Below are positions 10,685 through 19,878 of a stretch of DNA of 64,000 nucleotides, one piece after another (positions within the stretch are counted from its first letter, which is position 1; the number at the start of each line of letters is the position of its first letter). The DNA is from Berkiella_A sp963976875. Lineage in GTDB: Bacteria > Pseudomonadota > Gammaproteobacteria > Berkiellales > Berkiellaceae. Where the stretch lies: the NCBI GenBank assembly GCA_963976875.1, contig CAXBML010000012.1, forward strand, positions 28,489 through 92,488, read 5' to 3'. The position numbers and the translations under genes were made by a program. The notes beneath the pieces are model-generated. The model made no database searches. It worked only from the letters and a program-made list of their open reading frames with translations, and had not been told where the DNA came from.

Positions 10685-11322
10685 ACCATGTCCACTATAC
10701 GGTCACAACGTTGCGCGACAAGCGGTTGGTGTGTCACCAAAATCATACTACATTGTGTTTGTTGCTGATAGGAAAATAACTCATCCACAATATGGTGCTG
10801 AGTGGCTATATCAAGCTGTGAGGTAGGCTCATCTGCAATAATACATTTTGGTTGATGAATTAAGGCTCTTAAAATGCTAATGCGTTGCTTTTGCCCACCG
10901 GAAAGCGCTTTGGGCAAACGTTTAGATAAATTGGTCAGCTCAAATTTTTCCAACAAGTCCATCACTCGACACTTAATTTCATTTGTCGATATCCCCTGAT
11001 AAAGTAAAGGTAAACCGATATTATCCAGTACAGTTAAGTGTGAAATGAGAAGCGGTGATTGAAAAACAAAACCGAAGTGTCGATTCCGAATTGTCGCCTG
11101 TTTATGCCGACTCAGTGATTTCAAAGACTGCGACCCTAATTGATATTGGCCTTCATAATTATCATCCAATAAGCCTACAATATTAATAAGAGATGTTTTG
11201 CCTCTTCCTGACTTCCCTACAATGGCCACGGTTTCATTGGTCTTTAACTCAAAAGAAAAATCTTCTAAAACCCATTGCCCTTGTGGGCTATATTGCTTAT
11301 GAATATGGCTTAATTTAAGCAT
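10681..11322 (-). CDS. ABC transporter ATP-binding protein, MacB/LolD type
   Basis: Stand-alone ABC ATPase of 213 residues. Walker A reads GKSGRGKT near residue 36, the signature is LSGGQKQR, and Walker B is CIIADEP followed by TSQLD. The size and motifs fit the LolD/MacB ATPase group that drives FtsX-type permeases. It overlaps the adaptor gene upstream by 8 bases and the permease downstream by 4, so the three are translationally coupled. It lacks the C39 peptidase domain that would trim double-glycine leaders. Confidence 0.92.
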   Translation of the reverse strand: MLKLSHIHKQYSPQGQWVLEDFSFELKTNETVAIVGKSGRGKTSLINIVGLLDDNYEGQYQLGSQSLKSLSRHKQATIRNRHFGFVFQSPLLISHLTVLDNIGLPLLYQGISTNEIKCRVMDLLEKFELTNLSKRLPKALSGGQKQRISILRALIHQPKCIIADEPTSQLDIATQHHIVDELFSYQQQTQCSMILVTHQPLVAQRCDRIVDMV

Positions 11323-12559
11323 GTGTGTACAATAGATCGCCTGCTGATAAACCTGAAACCACTTCTACTTGTTGATTTGAGACACTGCCCACTTTAATGG
11401 ATTGTCTATTGATACCGGAATCGCGACCCACCCAGCAAAATGGTTTATTATTCTCATATTGAATCAACGCCTTGGGTATGACCACCCCTTTAGTATCGAC
11501 TTTTTTTGCTACTTCAATCTTTGTGCTCATACCAAATAATATATTACTGTGATTCAGAGGTGGCATGCGTGCTTCAATCACCACATCAAATTTTGGTGCA
11601 ATGTATCTATCGGTAGAGGGTTGCAAAGAATGTCTGACTTCTAATATCTGCGCATCTAACTTCAATTCAGGGTGCGCATTTAACGTCACGTTGACCTCGT
11701 GCTCTCCTTGCAAAGACAATACATCCGATTCATTCATTCGCAGTGTAATGGCAAAAGTTGAAATGTCAGCAACACGAGCGATCACTTCATCGAGTTTAAC
11801 ACTTTTTTTAAAGTTTAAGCCCCAATTCAACTCCGATGCATTTTGTTCACTTTTTTCTGGTAATAATATCCCTGTAATCGGACTTTTAATCTGCAACGAG
11901 GAGAATTTATCTTGCAATACTTCGAGCCGTGTTTTCTCTTGTGCAATTTTTTGTTGTAACTGGTTTATTTCTTGCTCATCCGCCTTGTTTGCAAGCTTCA
12001 AATAAATTTGTTTTTGCTCAATGTAATTTTTCTTTGCTTGAAATAGCCTAACCTTATCATTATGACATTCTTCTTGAGAAATAATGCCCTTGGCTAATAA
12101 TTTCTGACTATTTTTATAATGTGACTTAGCATTTTTATAGCTCATCTTTGCTTGATTTCGGTTCATTCGGGCTTGCACAGATTCTGAGCTATAAGACCAG
12201 TTCTTCAATAAATGCAACCTTTTTTCTGCTTGCGCCATATTCTCCTGTGCTATGAAAATCGCTTCATTAAGGGCAGTGGACTGCAACTCAAAAACAACCG
12301 TATCCTGTAAAATCGTCTCACCCAAATTGGCAAAACTCTTAACCAAAACACTCTCATAGGGCGCCGTCAGTTCATAAATATTTAGTGGCTGAATACTACC
12401 ATCAAATATTTGTTTTTTCTGCATTAATGTATCCATTTGCACTATATATGGGGCTGTTGAGGAAGGTGTCGCAAACAGAGGTCCTATTGATAGACTACAG
12501 TACAGTAATATATATCTAATAAAAAAACGACTCTTAACTTTATGAATATAATGTAACAT
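11315..12559 (-). CDS. Periplasmic adaptor (HlyD/MacA family) of the exporter
   Basis: Membrane fusion protein of 414 residues linking the inner-membrane pump to the TolC-like channel. A membrane segment or signal peptide lies at about 12-30. A split lipoyl-like domain (around LTAPYESVLVKSFANLGE and IKSPITGILLP) flanks a long helical hairpin rich in Gln, Lys and Glu at about 95-220, the part that docks on the outer-membrane channel. The C-terminal beta-barrel and membrane-proximal part follow. The start overlaps the end of the TolC-like gene by 20 bases. Confidence 0.88.
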   Translation of the reverse strand: MLHYIHKVKSRFFIRYILLYCSLSIGPLFATPSSTAPYIVQMDTLMQKKQIFDGSIQPLNIYELTAPYESVLVKSFANLGETILQDTVVFELQSTALNEAIFIAQENMAQAEKRLHLLKNWSYSSESVQARMNRNQAKMSYKNAKSHYKNSQKLLAKGIISQEECHNDKVRLFQAKKNYIEQKQIYLKLANKADEQEINQLQQKIAQEKTRLEVLQDKFSSLQIKSPITGILLPEKSEQNASELNWGLNFKKSVKLDEVIARVADISTFAITLRMNESDVLSLQGEHEVNVTLNAHPELKLDAQILEVRHSLQPSTDRYIAPKFDVVIEARMPPLNHSNILFGMSTKIEVAKKVDTKGVVIPKALIQYENNKPFCWVGRDSGINRQSIKVGSVSNQQVEVVSGLSAGDLLYTHA

Positions 12560-13973
12560 CCCAGTTTTCCAATAAATGACCTGTTGCTTGTTCGACTCTG
12601 ATTTTGGCTTCTAGCAGTTGTAGCTCTGTCTTAGATAAGCGCATAGAAACCTGATGCACTCGATCTTGCGTTCTAATAACTTCATGAACAGAAGAACGTC
12701 CAGCAATATATTTTTCCAATGTTCCCTGATAATCGCGTTCAGACAGATCAAGCTCTTCTTGAGTCAACATCAATTGTTGGCGTTGTAAAATAATGTCATC
12801 GACCCAAGTGATAGCTTGATTTTTAAGTATTCTCTGCCTTTGCTTTATCTCCAATAAATTTTTTTGTATCGCTGTATGGATAGCCAAACGTTTATTATGA
12901 TGGATATAGCCATCGCCTATCGGCACACTAAAATTGATTGATGCCGTATATCCTTTATTAGGTCTTTTCAAGGCATGGTACTCGCCATCTTTCGCGGTAA
13001 TATCTTCAAACTGATGATAATAGCTTCGCCCCAAATGTACATCTGCTTGGAGATTAATATCAAACATTTGATTATCTTTGACAAGAATCAGTTCATGTTT
13101 ATAGCGCGTTTCATTTAACTTTAAATTTTTTAATCTCACATCATGGGCGATCACATCTGGAATAATATGCTCGTCAACAAGGCTGGGCTGGTAACTCAAA
13201 TCAGCAATAATCGTATCCCCATTATCTTCAATCCCCACTAAATCAAATATAGCCATTCGCGCTTGGGACAATTCATTTTTAGCCTGCAACATACTTTGCT
13301 TAGCTTGTTTTATTTGTAACTGAGGCGCGAACAAATCATTTTTTGCAATTCTGCCTGCATGATATTTTTCATTTAGCGTATTCAACAAGCGTTCCGCTTG
13401 GGATAAGTTTTTTTGTTGTGATTCAATATTGAGAAATTTTTGTTGATATTGGGTAAACTGTAAAATAACCTTCAAAACTAAATTTTCAATCTCGTGCTGA
13501 TAATTCAGCATCTCCGCTTGATATTGTAATTGCGCTTGGTCTCTGGGCCAATTATTGACTTTCACTTTTGCCCCTCTCGTTAAGGGCTGTAATATCGTAA
13601 TCGTGACCGAATCATCGTATCGTTTCTGGCTATCATAGTAAGCTGCTTTTTCGGTTGAAATATTTAACTGTGTGCCGATCGGTGTCTTAACGCGTAAATT
13701 GGGGTATGCCTTCATCAGCTCAGAATGCGGCACGGCTGAATAACTTTCTTTATGCGCTGTGCCTTTCATTTCAAGAGACAACTTAGGCCTATATAATTTT
13801 TGCTGAACACTTAAATTATTAATGGCAAGCAATCGATCTAAATAAACAGATTGAATTTCGGTGTTGTGCACTAAAGCAGCACTAATAGCGTCTGCAACAG
13901 TGAATACTTGCGCTCGTACCGAGAAAGGTAATATCCAAAGCGAAATAATAGGAATTAAAGCAACATACCGCAT
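12540..13973 (-). CDS. TolC-family outer-membrane efflux protein
   Basis: Outer-membrane channel of 477 residues. A signal peptide ends near VRAQ (about residue 22). Two internally similar helical repeats follow, with typical alanine-, glutamine- and leucine-rich coiled-coil stretches and the N-terminal motif TVADAISAALVHNTEIQ. It is the first gene of the minus-strand operon that also encodes adaptor, ATPase and permease, so the system carries its own channel. Confidence 0.9.
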   Translation of the reverse strand: MRYVALIPIISLWILPFSVRAQVFTVADAISAALVHNTEIQSVYLDRLLAINNLSVQQKLYRPKLSLEMKGTAHKESYSAVPHSELMKAYPNLRVKTPIGTQLNISTEKAAYYDSQKRYDDSVTITILQPLTRGAKVKVNNWPRDQAQLQYQAEMLNYQHEIENLVLKVILQFTQYQQKFLNIESQQKNLSQAERLLNTLNEKYHAGRIAKNDLFAPQLQIKQAKQSMLQAKNELSQARMAIFDLVGIEDNGDTIIADLSYQPSLVDEHIIPDVIAHDVRLKNLKLNETRYKHELILVKDNQMFDINLQADVHLGRSYYHQFEDITAKDGEYHALKRPNKGYTASINFSVPIGDGYIHHNKRLAIHTAIQKNLLEIKQRQRILKNQAITWVDDIILQRQQLMLTQEELDLSERDYQGTLEKYIAGRSSVHEVIRTQDRVHQVSMRLSKTELQLLEAKIRVEQATGHLLENWDVTLYS

Positions 13974-14038
13974 GCTTTATAAATGTCTTATGTTTTTTGC
14001 AGTACTATAGTCTAATCAAGAGACCAAAAGCAAGCCCG

Positions 14039-15463
14039 TCATGTTAGTTGGTTTACTATGCCTTCAAGTTCGCTTTCTTTTTCCATTATTTCATAAAGGG
14101 CAAGCTGCGCATCTTCCAAACTTAAACCCAAAGATTCCAAAACAGAAGCAGATAACTGATAATCTTGTGCATCGCCCAAATTATGCATTTTTAACAATCG
14201 AGTCGCCACATAGATTAAATTTGAATATTCCGCATATTGACCAACATAATCTTCTTCATGATGCCCTTTGACTGCTGCGAGCACTTCTTGAGGTAATCCC
14301 CATGTTTCTAATAGCCAAGCCCCTATTTGTGTGTGGGTCACACCCAAAACATGTTTTTCAATTTCAATTAAGCAAATATTAGGATTGACTTCAATATAGC
14401 GATTGAGAATAAAATATTGTGGTGGAAATAATTCTGCTAATAATAGGTTACCAAAGTTGTGCAGCAAACCTGATAAGTATACCAAACCAACAATGGGTCT
14501 TTTTTTCACAGGCATCCGCTTTACTAAAGCCTCAGATAGTATGGCGGTATAAATTGAAAACTTCCAATACGCTTTTAATCCCAGGGGCCCATCAACAGGT
14601 ATTTTCATGGCTCGATTTAATGCAATACCCAGTGATAAATTCAAAACCAAATCAAAGCCTAGAACTTTTATAATGGCGCACTCTATAGATGTAATTTTTC
14701 CGGAATAACCATAAAATGGCGACTGGGCCCACTTAATCAATTGTGCACTCAAACTCGGATCTTTGACGACAATATCTGCCAAACTAGATGCGGTTGCATT
14801 TAGATCACTACGTAACTGTAAAATTTCAGTGGCCACAACAGGAATCGCAGGCAAATCGATATTCTCTTGTAATCGTGCTTGAAAACGCTGTGGCGTGAAT
14901 TGATCGACTTGTTGCTTAATTCTATCGGGGCTTTGCTCACCTTCTGTCAAATAGCTGATGGGTGAACTAAACTCACCTTGCCAAGTACTTCGTTGTAAGG
15001 CAACAAAGTCATCTCTTTGCATTTTAATAAGCGTATCATGCTGGCCGGGCTCAAAGTAAATAATATCTAAAGCCATAATCGATCTATCTAAAATAGCATC
15101 TACTTTAAAAAAATCAGGCAAAGGTGGATATGATCCTGGATCGCAGTTGGTAAACAACTTCGAAACGACACTATGCTTAGCAGGCACCATATCTCGGTTC
15201 AAAGCCTTACAAAGAGAGGAAAAATCTAATAATCTGTCCATGGGTAAAATCGCCATGATCATGCCATGCTCTTCTTCTAATACCACTGTTCTTAATAAAG
15301 CAGACCGTGGAATTTGACACACTGTAGCCGCTTGCTCCAAAGTAAATGTTTTCGCATGCTTAATAACTTCATATTTTATTTTGTGGCTGTCTAAATAACT
15401 ATAAATATTACTGCGACTTTGCGCATCGGTTTCTAAATTTGATTTTATGGAGTTTGGTTTCAT
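14039..15463 (-). CDS. YbaK-like domain fused to HDOD domain, putative signalling protein
   Basis: 474 residues in two parts. Residues about 20-165 resemble the YbaK/ProX aminoacyl-tRNA deacylase fold (segments YEVIKHAKTFTLEQAATVC and LLRTVVLEEEHG). Residues about 195-430 are an HDOD domain, a divergent HD fold found in bacterial signalling proteins, with LLHNFGNLLLAELFP in place of an HD motif and the partner segment VKGHHEEDY. HDOD domains generally lack phosphohydrolase metal sites. A strong GGGGGAG site sits just upstream of the ATG. The gene stands alone, so neither partner nor signal can be inferred. Whether the deacylase-like part is active is unclear. Confidence 0.82.
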   Translation of the reverse strand: MKPNSIKSNLETDAQSRSNIYSYLDSHKIKYEVIKHAKTFTLEQAATVCQIPRSALLRTVVLEEEHGMIMAILPMDRLLDFSSLCKALNRDMVPAKHSVVSKLFTNCDPGSYPPLPDFFKVDAILDRSIMALDIIYFEPGQHDTLIKMQRDDFVALQRSTWQGEFSSPISYLTEGEQSPDRIKQQVDQFTPQRFQARLQENIDLPAIPVVATEILQLRSDLNATASSLADIVVKDPSLSAQLIKWAQSPFYGYSGKITSIECAIIKVLGFDLVLNLSLGIALNRAMKIPVDGPLGLKAYWKFSIYTAILSEALVKRMPVKKRPIVGLVYLSGLLHNFGNLLLAELFPPQYFILNRYIEVNPNICLIEIEKHVLGVTHTQIGAWLLETWGLPQEVLAAVKGHHEEDYVGQYAEYSNLIYVATRLLKMHNLGDAQDYQLSASVLESLGLSLEDAQLALYEIMEKESELEGIVNQLT

Positions 15464-15608
15464 AAGCTCCCCCGAGCTTTAGTCGTTTGATATCTCAATA
15501 TATCTCATTTTTATCTATTCAAATAATAGTTGATTAGCTCTCTTTACGCCAAACTAACTTATAATCCTTATATTAAATTCACCTGAAAATATCCATAGGT
15601 GCCATTTT

Positions 15609-15770
15609 ATGACCAGTACTTACTACACAGATATTTACAATAGCACTTGCAAGAGTGAGGGCAACAGATCTTGTGTCAATCCTTTATCATATTCAAGTCA
15701 AACATATTCATTAAAGCGACTGACGAAATATAGATACATCAACGCCAAATATATCCCCTCAAAAACTTAG
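15609..15770 (+). CDS. Possible small protein of 53 residues
   Basis: ATG reading frame of 53 codons ending in TAG, with an AGGTG sequence about 9 bases upstream of the ATG. The product would be hydrophilic, rich in Tyr, Ser and Lys, with two Cys and no signal peptide or membrane segment. I recognise no family. Its length is within chance expectation for this base composition, so it is offered only as a candidate. Confidence 0.2.
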   Translation: MTSTYYTDIYNSTCKSEGNRSCVNPLSYSSQTYSLKRLTKYRYINAKYIPSKT

Positions 15771-15893
15771 CATCACTTCCAAACTAAAATTCTGAGTGCA
15801 ATCTATAATTGATCCTATTTAAAATTGATGTTTATCCTATTCAATAGAATATTATCGTAGGTATTTTCATCAAAATGTACTATGATTAGATTA

Positions 15894-15957
15894 GCAACTG
15901 AAGCCAAGATGAATAGATTAGTTTCATCTGCAGGATTACCACCCACGCTTCAGTTGC
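15894..15957. repeat. Nested inverted repeat, possible structured RNA
   Basis: Outer arms GCAACTGAAGC (15894-15904) and GCTTCAGTTGC (15947-15957) pair perfectly over 11 bases. Inside them AGATGAA (15907-15913) pairs with TTCATCT (15923-15929), leaving an unpaired stretch with GGATTACC at 15933-15940. The layout resembles a small folded RNA or a remnant of a palindromic element. No poly-T tract follows on either side, so it is not a simple terminator. Confidence 0.45.
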
Positions 15958-16065
15958 CTCTATTAAGAAATTCAACTTAGCCTATCTCATCTATCATTTG
16001 CCAAATTAACCCTATATTCTTTAAAATGAAAATTCGTCGAAGCAGAAAATCACAAGGAATGGATT

Positions 16066-16998
16066 TTGCTGATTCTAAAATTTTTAAAGCAAGTGACCAT
16101 TAATAATGTACTCGCGTCGACGGTTAAGCGCTTTGGCTTATATGCTGCAGAGTATGGTCTTATGAGCGTAGTCGCCCCCGTGTGGATTGCTTCCCCCCTA
16201 AGATATACCGTGATGACAACCATAGGATCCGCTAGCAAAAAGATGTTTTGGTGGGCTGTTACCCCAAAGCCAAAAACACCCTATTTAGACGAGCCACTTG
16301 TTTTTATCGGGGAAGAAGATGAACTAAATAAACTAGAGTTTGTTGTTGTAAACGATACCCCATCTGGATACCAATTAAGTTATAGCACGCTACCCAAAAA
16401 AGTAAAAAAAATGGCCACGAACACCCTCAATGCAACTGGAAATTATATTATCAATATGACGATGGCAGACTTAATGGAAGGCGCGGGTGCCACAGTGGGC
16501 AGTGCTGCTGCAGGCGGCGCATTTGTCATCATACTGGGAACACCCACGCTTCTCAGCTTACCTGCCTATTTTTTAATGGAGGGTCCGACAAAAAGTTTTG
16601 GTGCCTTTTGTGGCAGAAAATTTAGCAAACATGTACTAGGGCCCAACGCAGTGAAACCAGCTCTACAAGCCGCATTTGGTACACATACAGATACGCAGTC
16701 AGACAAATGTGAGATGACCACAGAAGAACTCATTGCAGATTTTGAGCTGCTTGCTATCACAGATGAAGAAAAACAACAATACGCGCTAGGAGACTCTATT
16801 CAGAAAATAATGGCTGATTTTAAGCCGCTAGACATATTAGACGAAGAAACAACAAAACAACAAGAACAAGAACAAAAAAATGACATCGACAAGTTAATAG
16901 CTGAGCCTATTATATCTCATCATATGTCTGCGCCCTTAAATATTATTCACGACTACCAACCTCAAAAACAGCAACCCAAAAAAAATGCATTAAAATAA
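16066..16998 (+). CDS. Hypothetical protein with membrane segments
   Basis: 310 residues, not recognised. Hydrophobic stretches lie at about 27-55 and 150-175, the second Gly/Ala-rich (GATVGSAAAGGAF), and the C-terminal third is hydrophilic with acidic and Gln/Lys-rich runs. The start is TTG at 16066, with AAGGA 7 bases upstream. A second frame from ATG 16026 encodes only 25 residues before stopping, so an N-terminal frameshift cannot be excluded. The gene converges on the patatin-like gene with a 15-base gap. The architecture would suit a secreted host-interaction protein, but that is speculation. Confidence 0.6.
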   Translation: MLILKFLKQVTINNVLASTVKRFGLYAAEYGLMSVVAPVWIASPLRYTVMTTIGSASKKMFWWAVTPKPKTPYLDEPLVFIGEEDELNKLEFVVVNDTPSGYQLSYSTLPKKVKKMATNTLNATGNYIINMTMADLMEGAGATVGSAAAGGAFVIILGTPTLLSLPAYFLMEGPTKSFGAFCGRKFSKHVLGPNAVKPALQAAFGTHTDTQSDKCEMTTEELIADFELLAITDEEKQQYALGDSIQKIMADFKPLDILDEETTKQQEQEQKNDIDKLIAEPIISHHMSAPLNIIHDYQPQKQQPKKNALK

Positions 16999-17013
16999 TG
17001 CCGCGTGTAATAA

Positions 17014-19485
17014 CTATAGGGTCATTCTGTTCTTGGGCTTATTTTTGAATTCTATGATAGGCTCTTCACCCTGTTTAAACTTAGGAGGTTCTGCATCTAA
17101 AGCTTTCTGTATTGCCATTCTAATACTTTCATTCACCAAGTTACGCACTTCGGGTGAATGGCTTTGCGAAATAGAGAATTGGGCCTTGGGCTCCGCAGCG
17201 AAGACAGCTATTTCACACATTTTTTGGATAGCGACTTGCATCTCATCATTTTCATTTATACTGCGATCTTTATTATCCATATAAAAATTTGTTTTATTTT
17301 CACTTGCTTCTGCAGCATAAACTTTTACAGCTGGCTTATCCTGATTCGGTACAAAAGTGATCACACAACCGTGTTGGGTTGATTTATCCGAAAAAGGATC
17401 GATAGCAACAATATTATCCAAGTTGGCTGTCATTCTACGTTGGGCTTCTTCCATGACTTTTTTTGCAGAAACATTCTGGGTCTGACAATAAGATTTTTTC
17501 TGACTAGCCGCCATATTATGGCGCTGAAAAGAGTCTGTCAAAAACCTCTGTGTTTGCTGAAAAACATTTCTATGTGGCTCTATGGCGCCATCTAAATCCG
17601 AATCATTTGTACTTTGAACTTTGACAGGCTTATCCACTACTTTTGCTTCTATCCCAAACAACCCTTGTATTCGTCCATAAATGTTTTTTATTGCGCCCCC
17701 CATCAACCGGCCCAGAGTCCCCACAACCCCTCTTACAGTATATTCTGAAGCAGCGGCTCTTTTTACATGTGTCAACGCCAAACTTTCATCTCGAATTAAT
17801 GCCGTCATCTCTGTCAGTAATTTTGAGCTTTTCCGAATGGCCGTTACCTTCTCTAATCTTTCAGCTAGATTGGGCGCAACACGCTTCAATACCGAGTCAT
17901 AAACCGATATTTTTGTTTTGAGCATATAATGCAATCTATCAAAAAATGTTAGATTTTGCACAACCTCATTTAAGGCTATTTTGCATTCTTTTTTAGCTTG
18001 AATAATCTCAACTATATTTTCCTCGGTGAATGCTTCTATGTTTTTAAGCCTCATGGCATTTAATTGGCTCAAAGCCTCATGACGCTTTTGTGCTTTTATG
18101 GCGGCCTTTATAAAATTACGTAATGACTTTATTTGATTGTCAACGTCATCAGGTATATCAACTTCTTTGGATAACGTCGCAATCACCGTCTCCCATAATT
18201 TTATTTTTTCTTCTGCTGCTTTAATTTGTTCATGGTGAGACTGGGGAGGCGATACAATGCCAGGATACATACTCTGAAATCTTTGCTGAACTTCTTTCCC
18301 TTTTGCCCTTAAATAACGATAGGCTGCCATATAACCTGACACGAGCAAATAAGATATTTTTTGCTTATGTGTCATGTGCTGATCACTTTCTAATTCAAAA
18401 TCTGCAGCGGTGATATCATCAATATCAAAATAAAGCATATTCTGTTGTTGCAGTAAAGCTAACTGATAACTAGGGGGTACGCGACTGCCTGTGACATATT
18501 TTTGATATAAATGATAGACTGCATCATTCTTGGCGATATTTAAACCCTCTTTAATATATCGTCGCTCTTGATCTTGATCTATGGAGATACCTTTTGCATA
18601 CATTGCATGGTGCTCTTCACGCTTTTCTTTACGCCAGGGCTCTTCAAAGTCAAAAGCAATTGTTTCCTCTATAGAGCCGTCTTCTTTATTGACAGCTAAA
18701 TATACAGGCAAGTTGTCAACCACACCCCCATCAGTACAATATATCGACCCATCATTTTTTGCTGAATTTTTTATAATATCATCATTAATTTTGGTAATGT
18801 ATTCCTGTTTATCCGAATTCTCTAATGCATAAAATTTTTCTGTTTCAAAAGGTGGAAATGGCTTACCGCGATCATATTTGACTAAGGGTTCTGTTGCCCC
18901 TTGCGTAAACGCTTTTAATTGTTCTGAACTTATTTTCACTGGGGGGAATACAGGCGGTAAACCTGCTGTCATTCGCATTGCCAAAGCCAAAGGCATGTTA
19001 GGTGTGGTAGCTGGACTACAAACAACTTGGTAGTTTCCACGCGCATCTGATACGGTAACCGTTAATTCTAAATTTCGATATAATCCACCTGTTTCGCTCT
19101 TCTCCCCTTTTCTTTTCGCTAGGTCAGAGAATGTGGCATTAGGATGCCCTAGCTTTTCTTTGACGGCACTCTGGGCAATTTCGTATAACGCATGCCCTTT
19201 CGCAACACCTTGATCTTGGATAAAATTCAATATGCCTTTGCCAATTCTCTGGATTGTGCTGCCAAAAACAGGTGAAGCACTGAATAAATCCATTAAGCCC
19301 TCGCCACCTGTCCTTAAAAAATGCTCAATTTCATCCGGATTATTACCCAATGCCAGCATAGAGGCATTTAAACCACCAACGGATGACCCTATAACATTTT
19401 CCACACTATTCAATACACCCGCATCAGACATGAGCTTTATTGCAGGGGCATTGGATAAGCCTTTAATCCCACCGCCGGCTAACAC
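17014..19485 (-). CDS. Large patatin-like phospholipase
   Basis: Patatin-domain lipid acyl hydrolase. The glycine-rich oxyanion loop GGGIKG (residues 4-9), nucleophile elbow GSSVGG (catalytic Ser near 35) and DGG with the catalytic Asp near 252 are all present. The patatin part covers roughly residues 1-400; the remaining 420 residues are helical and Lys/Gln-rich with no domain I recognise. The 823-residue size recalls Legionella Vpd-type effectors. The only standard start is GTG at 19485, which truncates the first beta strand: in-frame codons upstream encode KKPKTL, the expected strand, but the 18 codons between that GTG and the upstream stop contain no ATG, GTG or TTG. The true start may be non-standard. 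Confidence 0.82.
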   Translation of the reverse strand: MLAGGGIKGLSNAPAIKLMSDAGVLNSVENVIGSSVGGLNASMLALGNNPDEIEHFLRTGGEGLMDLFSASPVFGSTIQRIGKGILNFIQDQGVAKGHALYEIAQSAVKEKLGHPNATFSDLAKRKGEKSETGGLYRNLELTVTVSDARGNYQVVCSPATTPNMPLALAMRMTAGLPPVFPPVKISSEQLKAFTQGATEPLVKYDRGKPFPPFETEKFYALENSDKQEYITKINDDIIKNSAKNDGSIYCTDGGVVDNLPVYLAVNKEDGSIEETIAFDFEEPWRKEKREEHHAMYAKGISIDQDQERRYIKEGLNIAKNDAVYHLYQKYVTGSRVPPSYQLALLQQQNMLYFDIDDITAADFELESDQHMTHKQKISYLLVSGYMAAYRYLRAKGKEVQQRFQSMYPGIVSPPQSHHEQIKAAEEKIKLWETVIATLSKEVDIPDDVDNQIKSLRNFIKAAIKAQKRHEALSQLNAMRLKNIEAFTEENIVEIIQAKKECKIALNEVVQNLTFFDRLHYMLKTKISVYDSVLKRVAPNLAERLEKVTAIRKSSKLLTEMTALIRDESLALTHVKRAAASEYTVRGVVGTLGRLMGGAIKNIYGRIQGLFGIEAKVVDKPVKVQSTNDSDLDGAIEPHRNVFQQTQRFLTDSFQRHNMAASQKKSYCQTQNVSAKKVMEEAQRRMTANLDNIVAIDPFSDKSTQHGCVITFVPNQDKPAVKVYAAEASENKTNFYMDNKDRSINENDEMQVAIQKMCEIAVFAAEPKAQFSISQSHSPEVRNLVNESIRMAIQKALDAEPPKFKQGEEPIIEFKNKPKNRMTL

Positions 19486-19878
19486 CAGGGTTTTGGGCTT
19501 CTTGCTTAAGATTTGAGATTGATTTGAGTGTAAGATAACTTATTTACCTGCGGATAAAACATTTAATACAAGTATAAGCTATCTTACGTACTTGTTTGTC
19601 GAGTACTTATGCTTTTTCACAACAATTTAAATATCTAACTTTTATTTTGGGTAATTTAAGGTGGATTTATTATGGATGTCCTGAGATAAGTGCAAAATAT
19701 AATGCATATACACTTAAAAAAATAGGCTTTCTGTTTTTTATTCCTTATAATCGGTGGCTTAGTACTCGTATATAAGTTATCTTATTAACACCTCCGGGGA
19801 GGTCATCAACTGAATTATAGATGACAAATAAAATTCGAGAATCATCTGTCATTATTGAAATATATTTTGTAGGAACCT
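19486..19878. other. 393-base divergent intergenic region with repeated 12-mers
   Basis: Control region between the patatin-like gene (minus) and the MFS operon (plus). It has three copies of one 12-base motif: TAAGATAACTTA at 19531-19542 (inverted), TAAGCTATCTTA at 19575-19586 and TAAGTTATCTTA at 19773-19784. GTACTTG/CGAGTAC sequences lie next to the second copy and AGTACTCG next to the third. A palindrome ACCTCC-GG-GGAGGT lies at 19790-19803. These may be operator sites for an unidentified regulator. No further gene is seen. Confidence 0.5.

Larger units (their letters stand above)
15464..16065. other. 602-base intergenic region with no firm gene
   Basis: This AT-rich gap separates the HDOD gene from the membrane protein at 16066. 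It holds one weak small reading frame at 15609-15770 and a nested inverted-repeat structure at 15894-15957, both listed separately. I see no tRNA, insertion sequence or convincing promoter pair, apart from a TATGAT box at 15881-15886 just before the inverted repeat. Confidence 0.6.

Noticed and set aside
16026..16103. 25-codon ATG frame overlapping the start of the hypothetical membrane protein
   Set aside because: Too short to call; kept only as a hint that the TTG start or frame at 16066 could be wrong.
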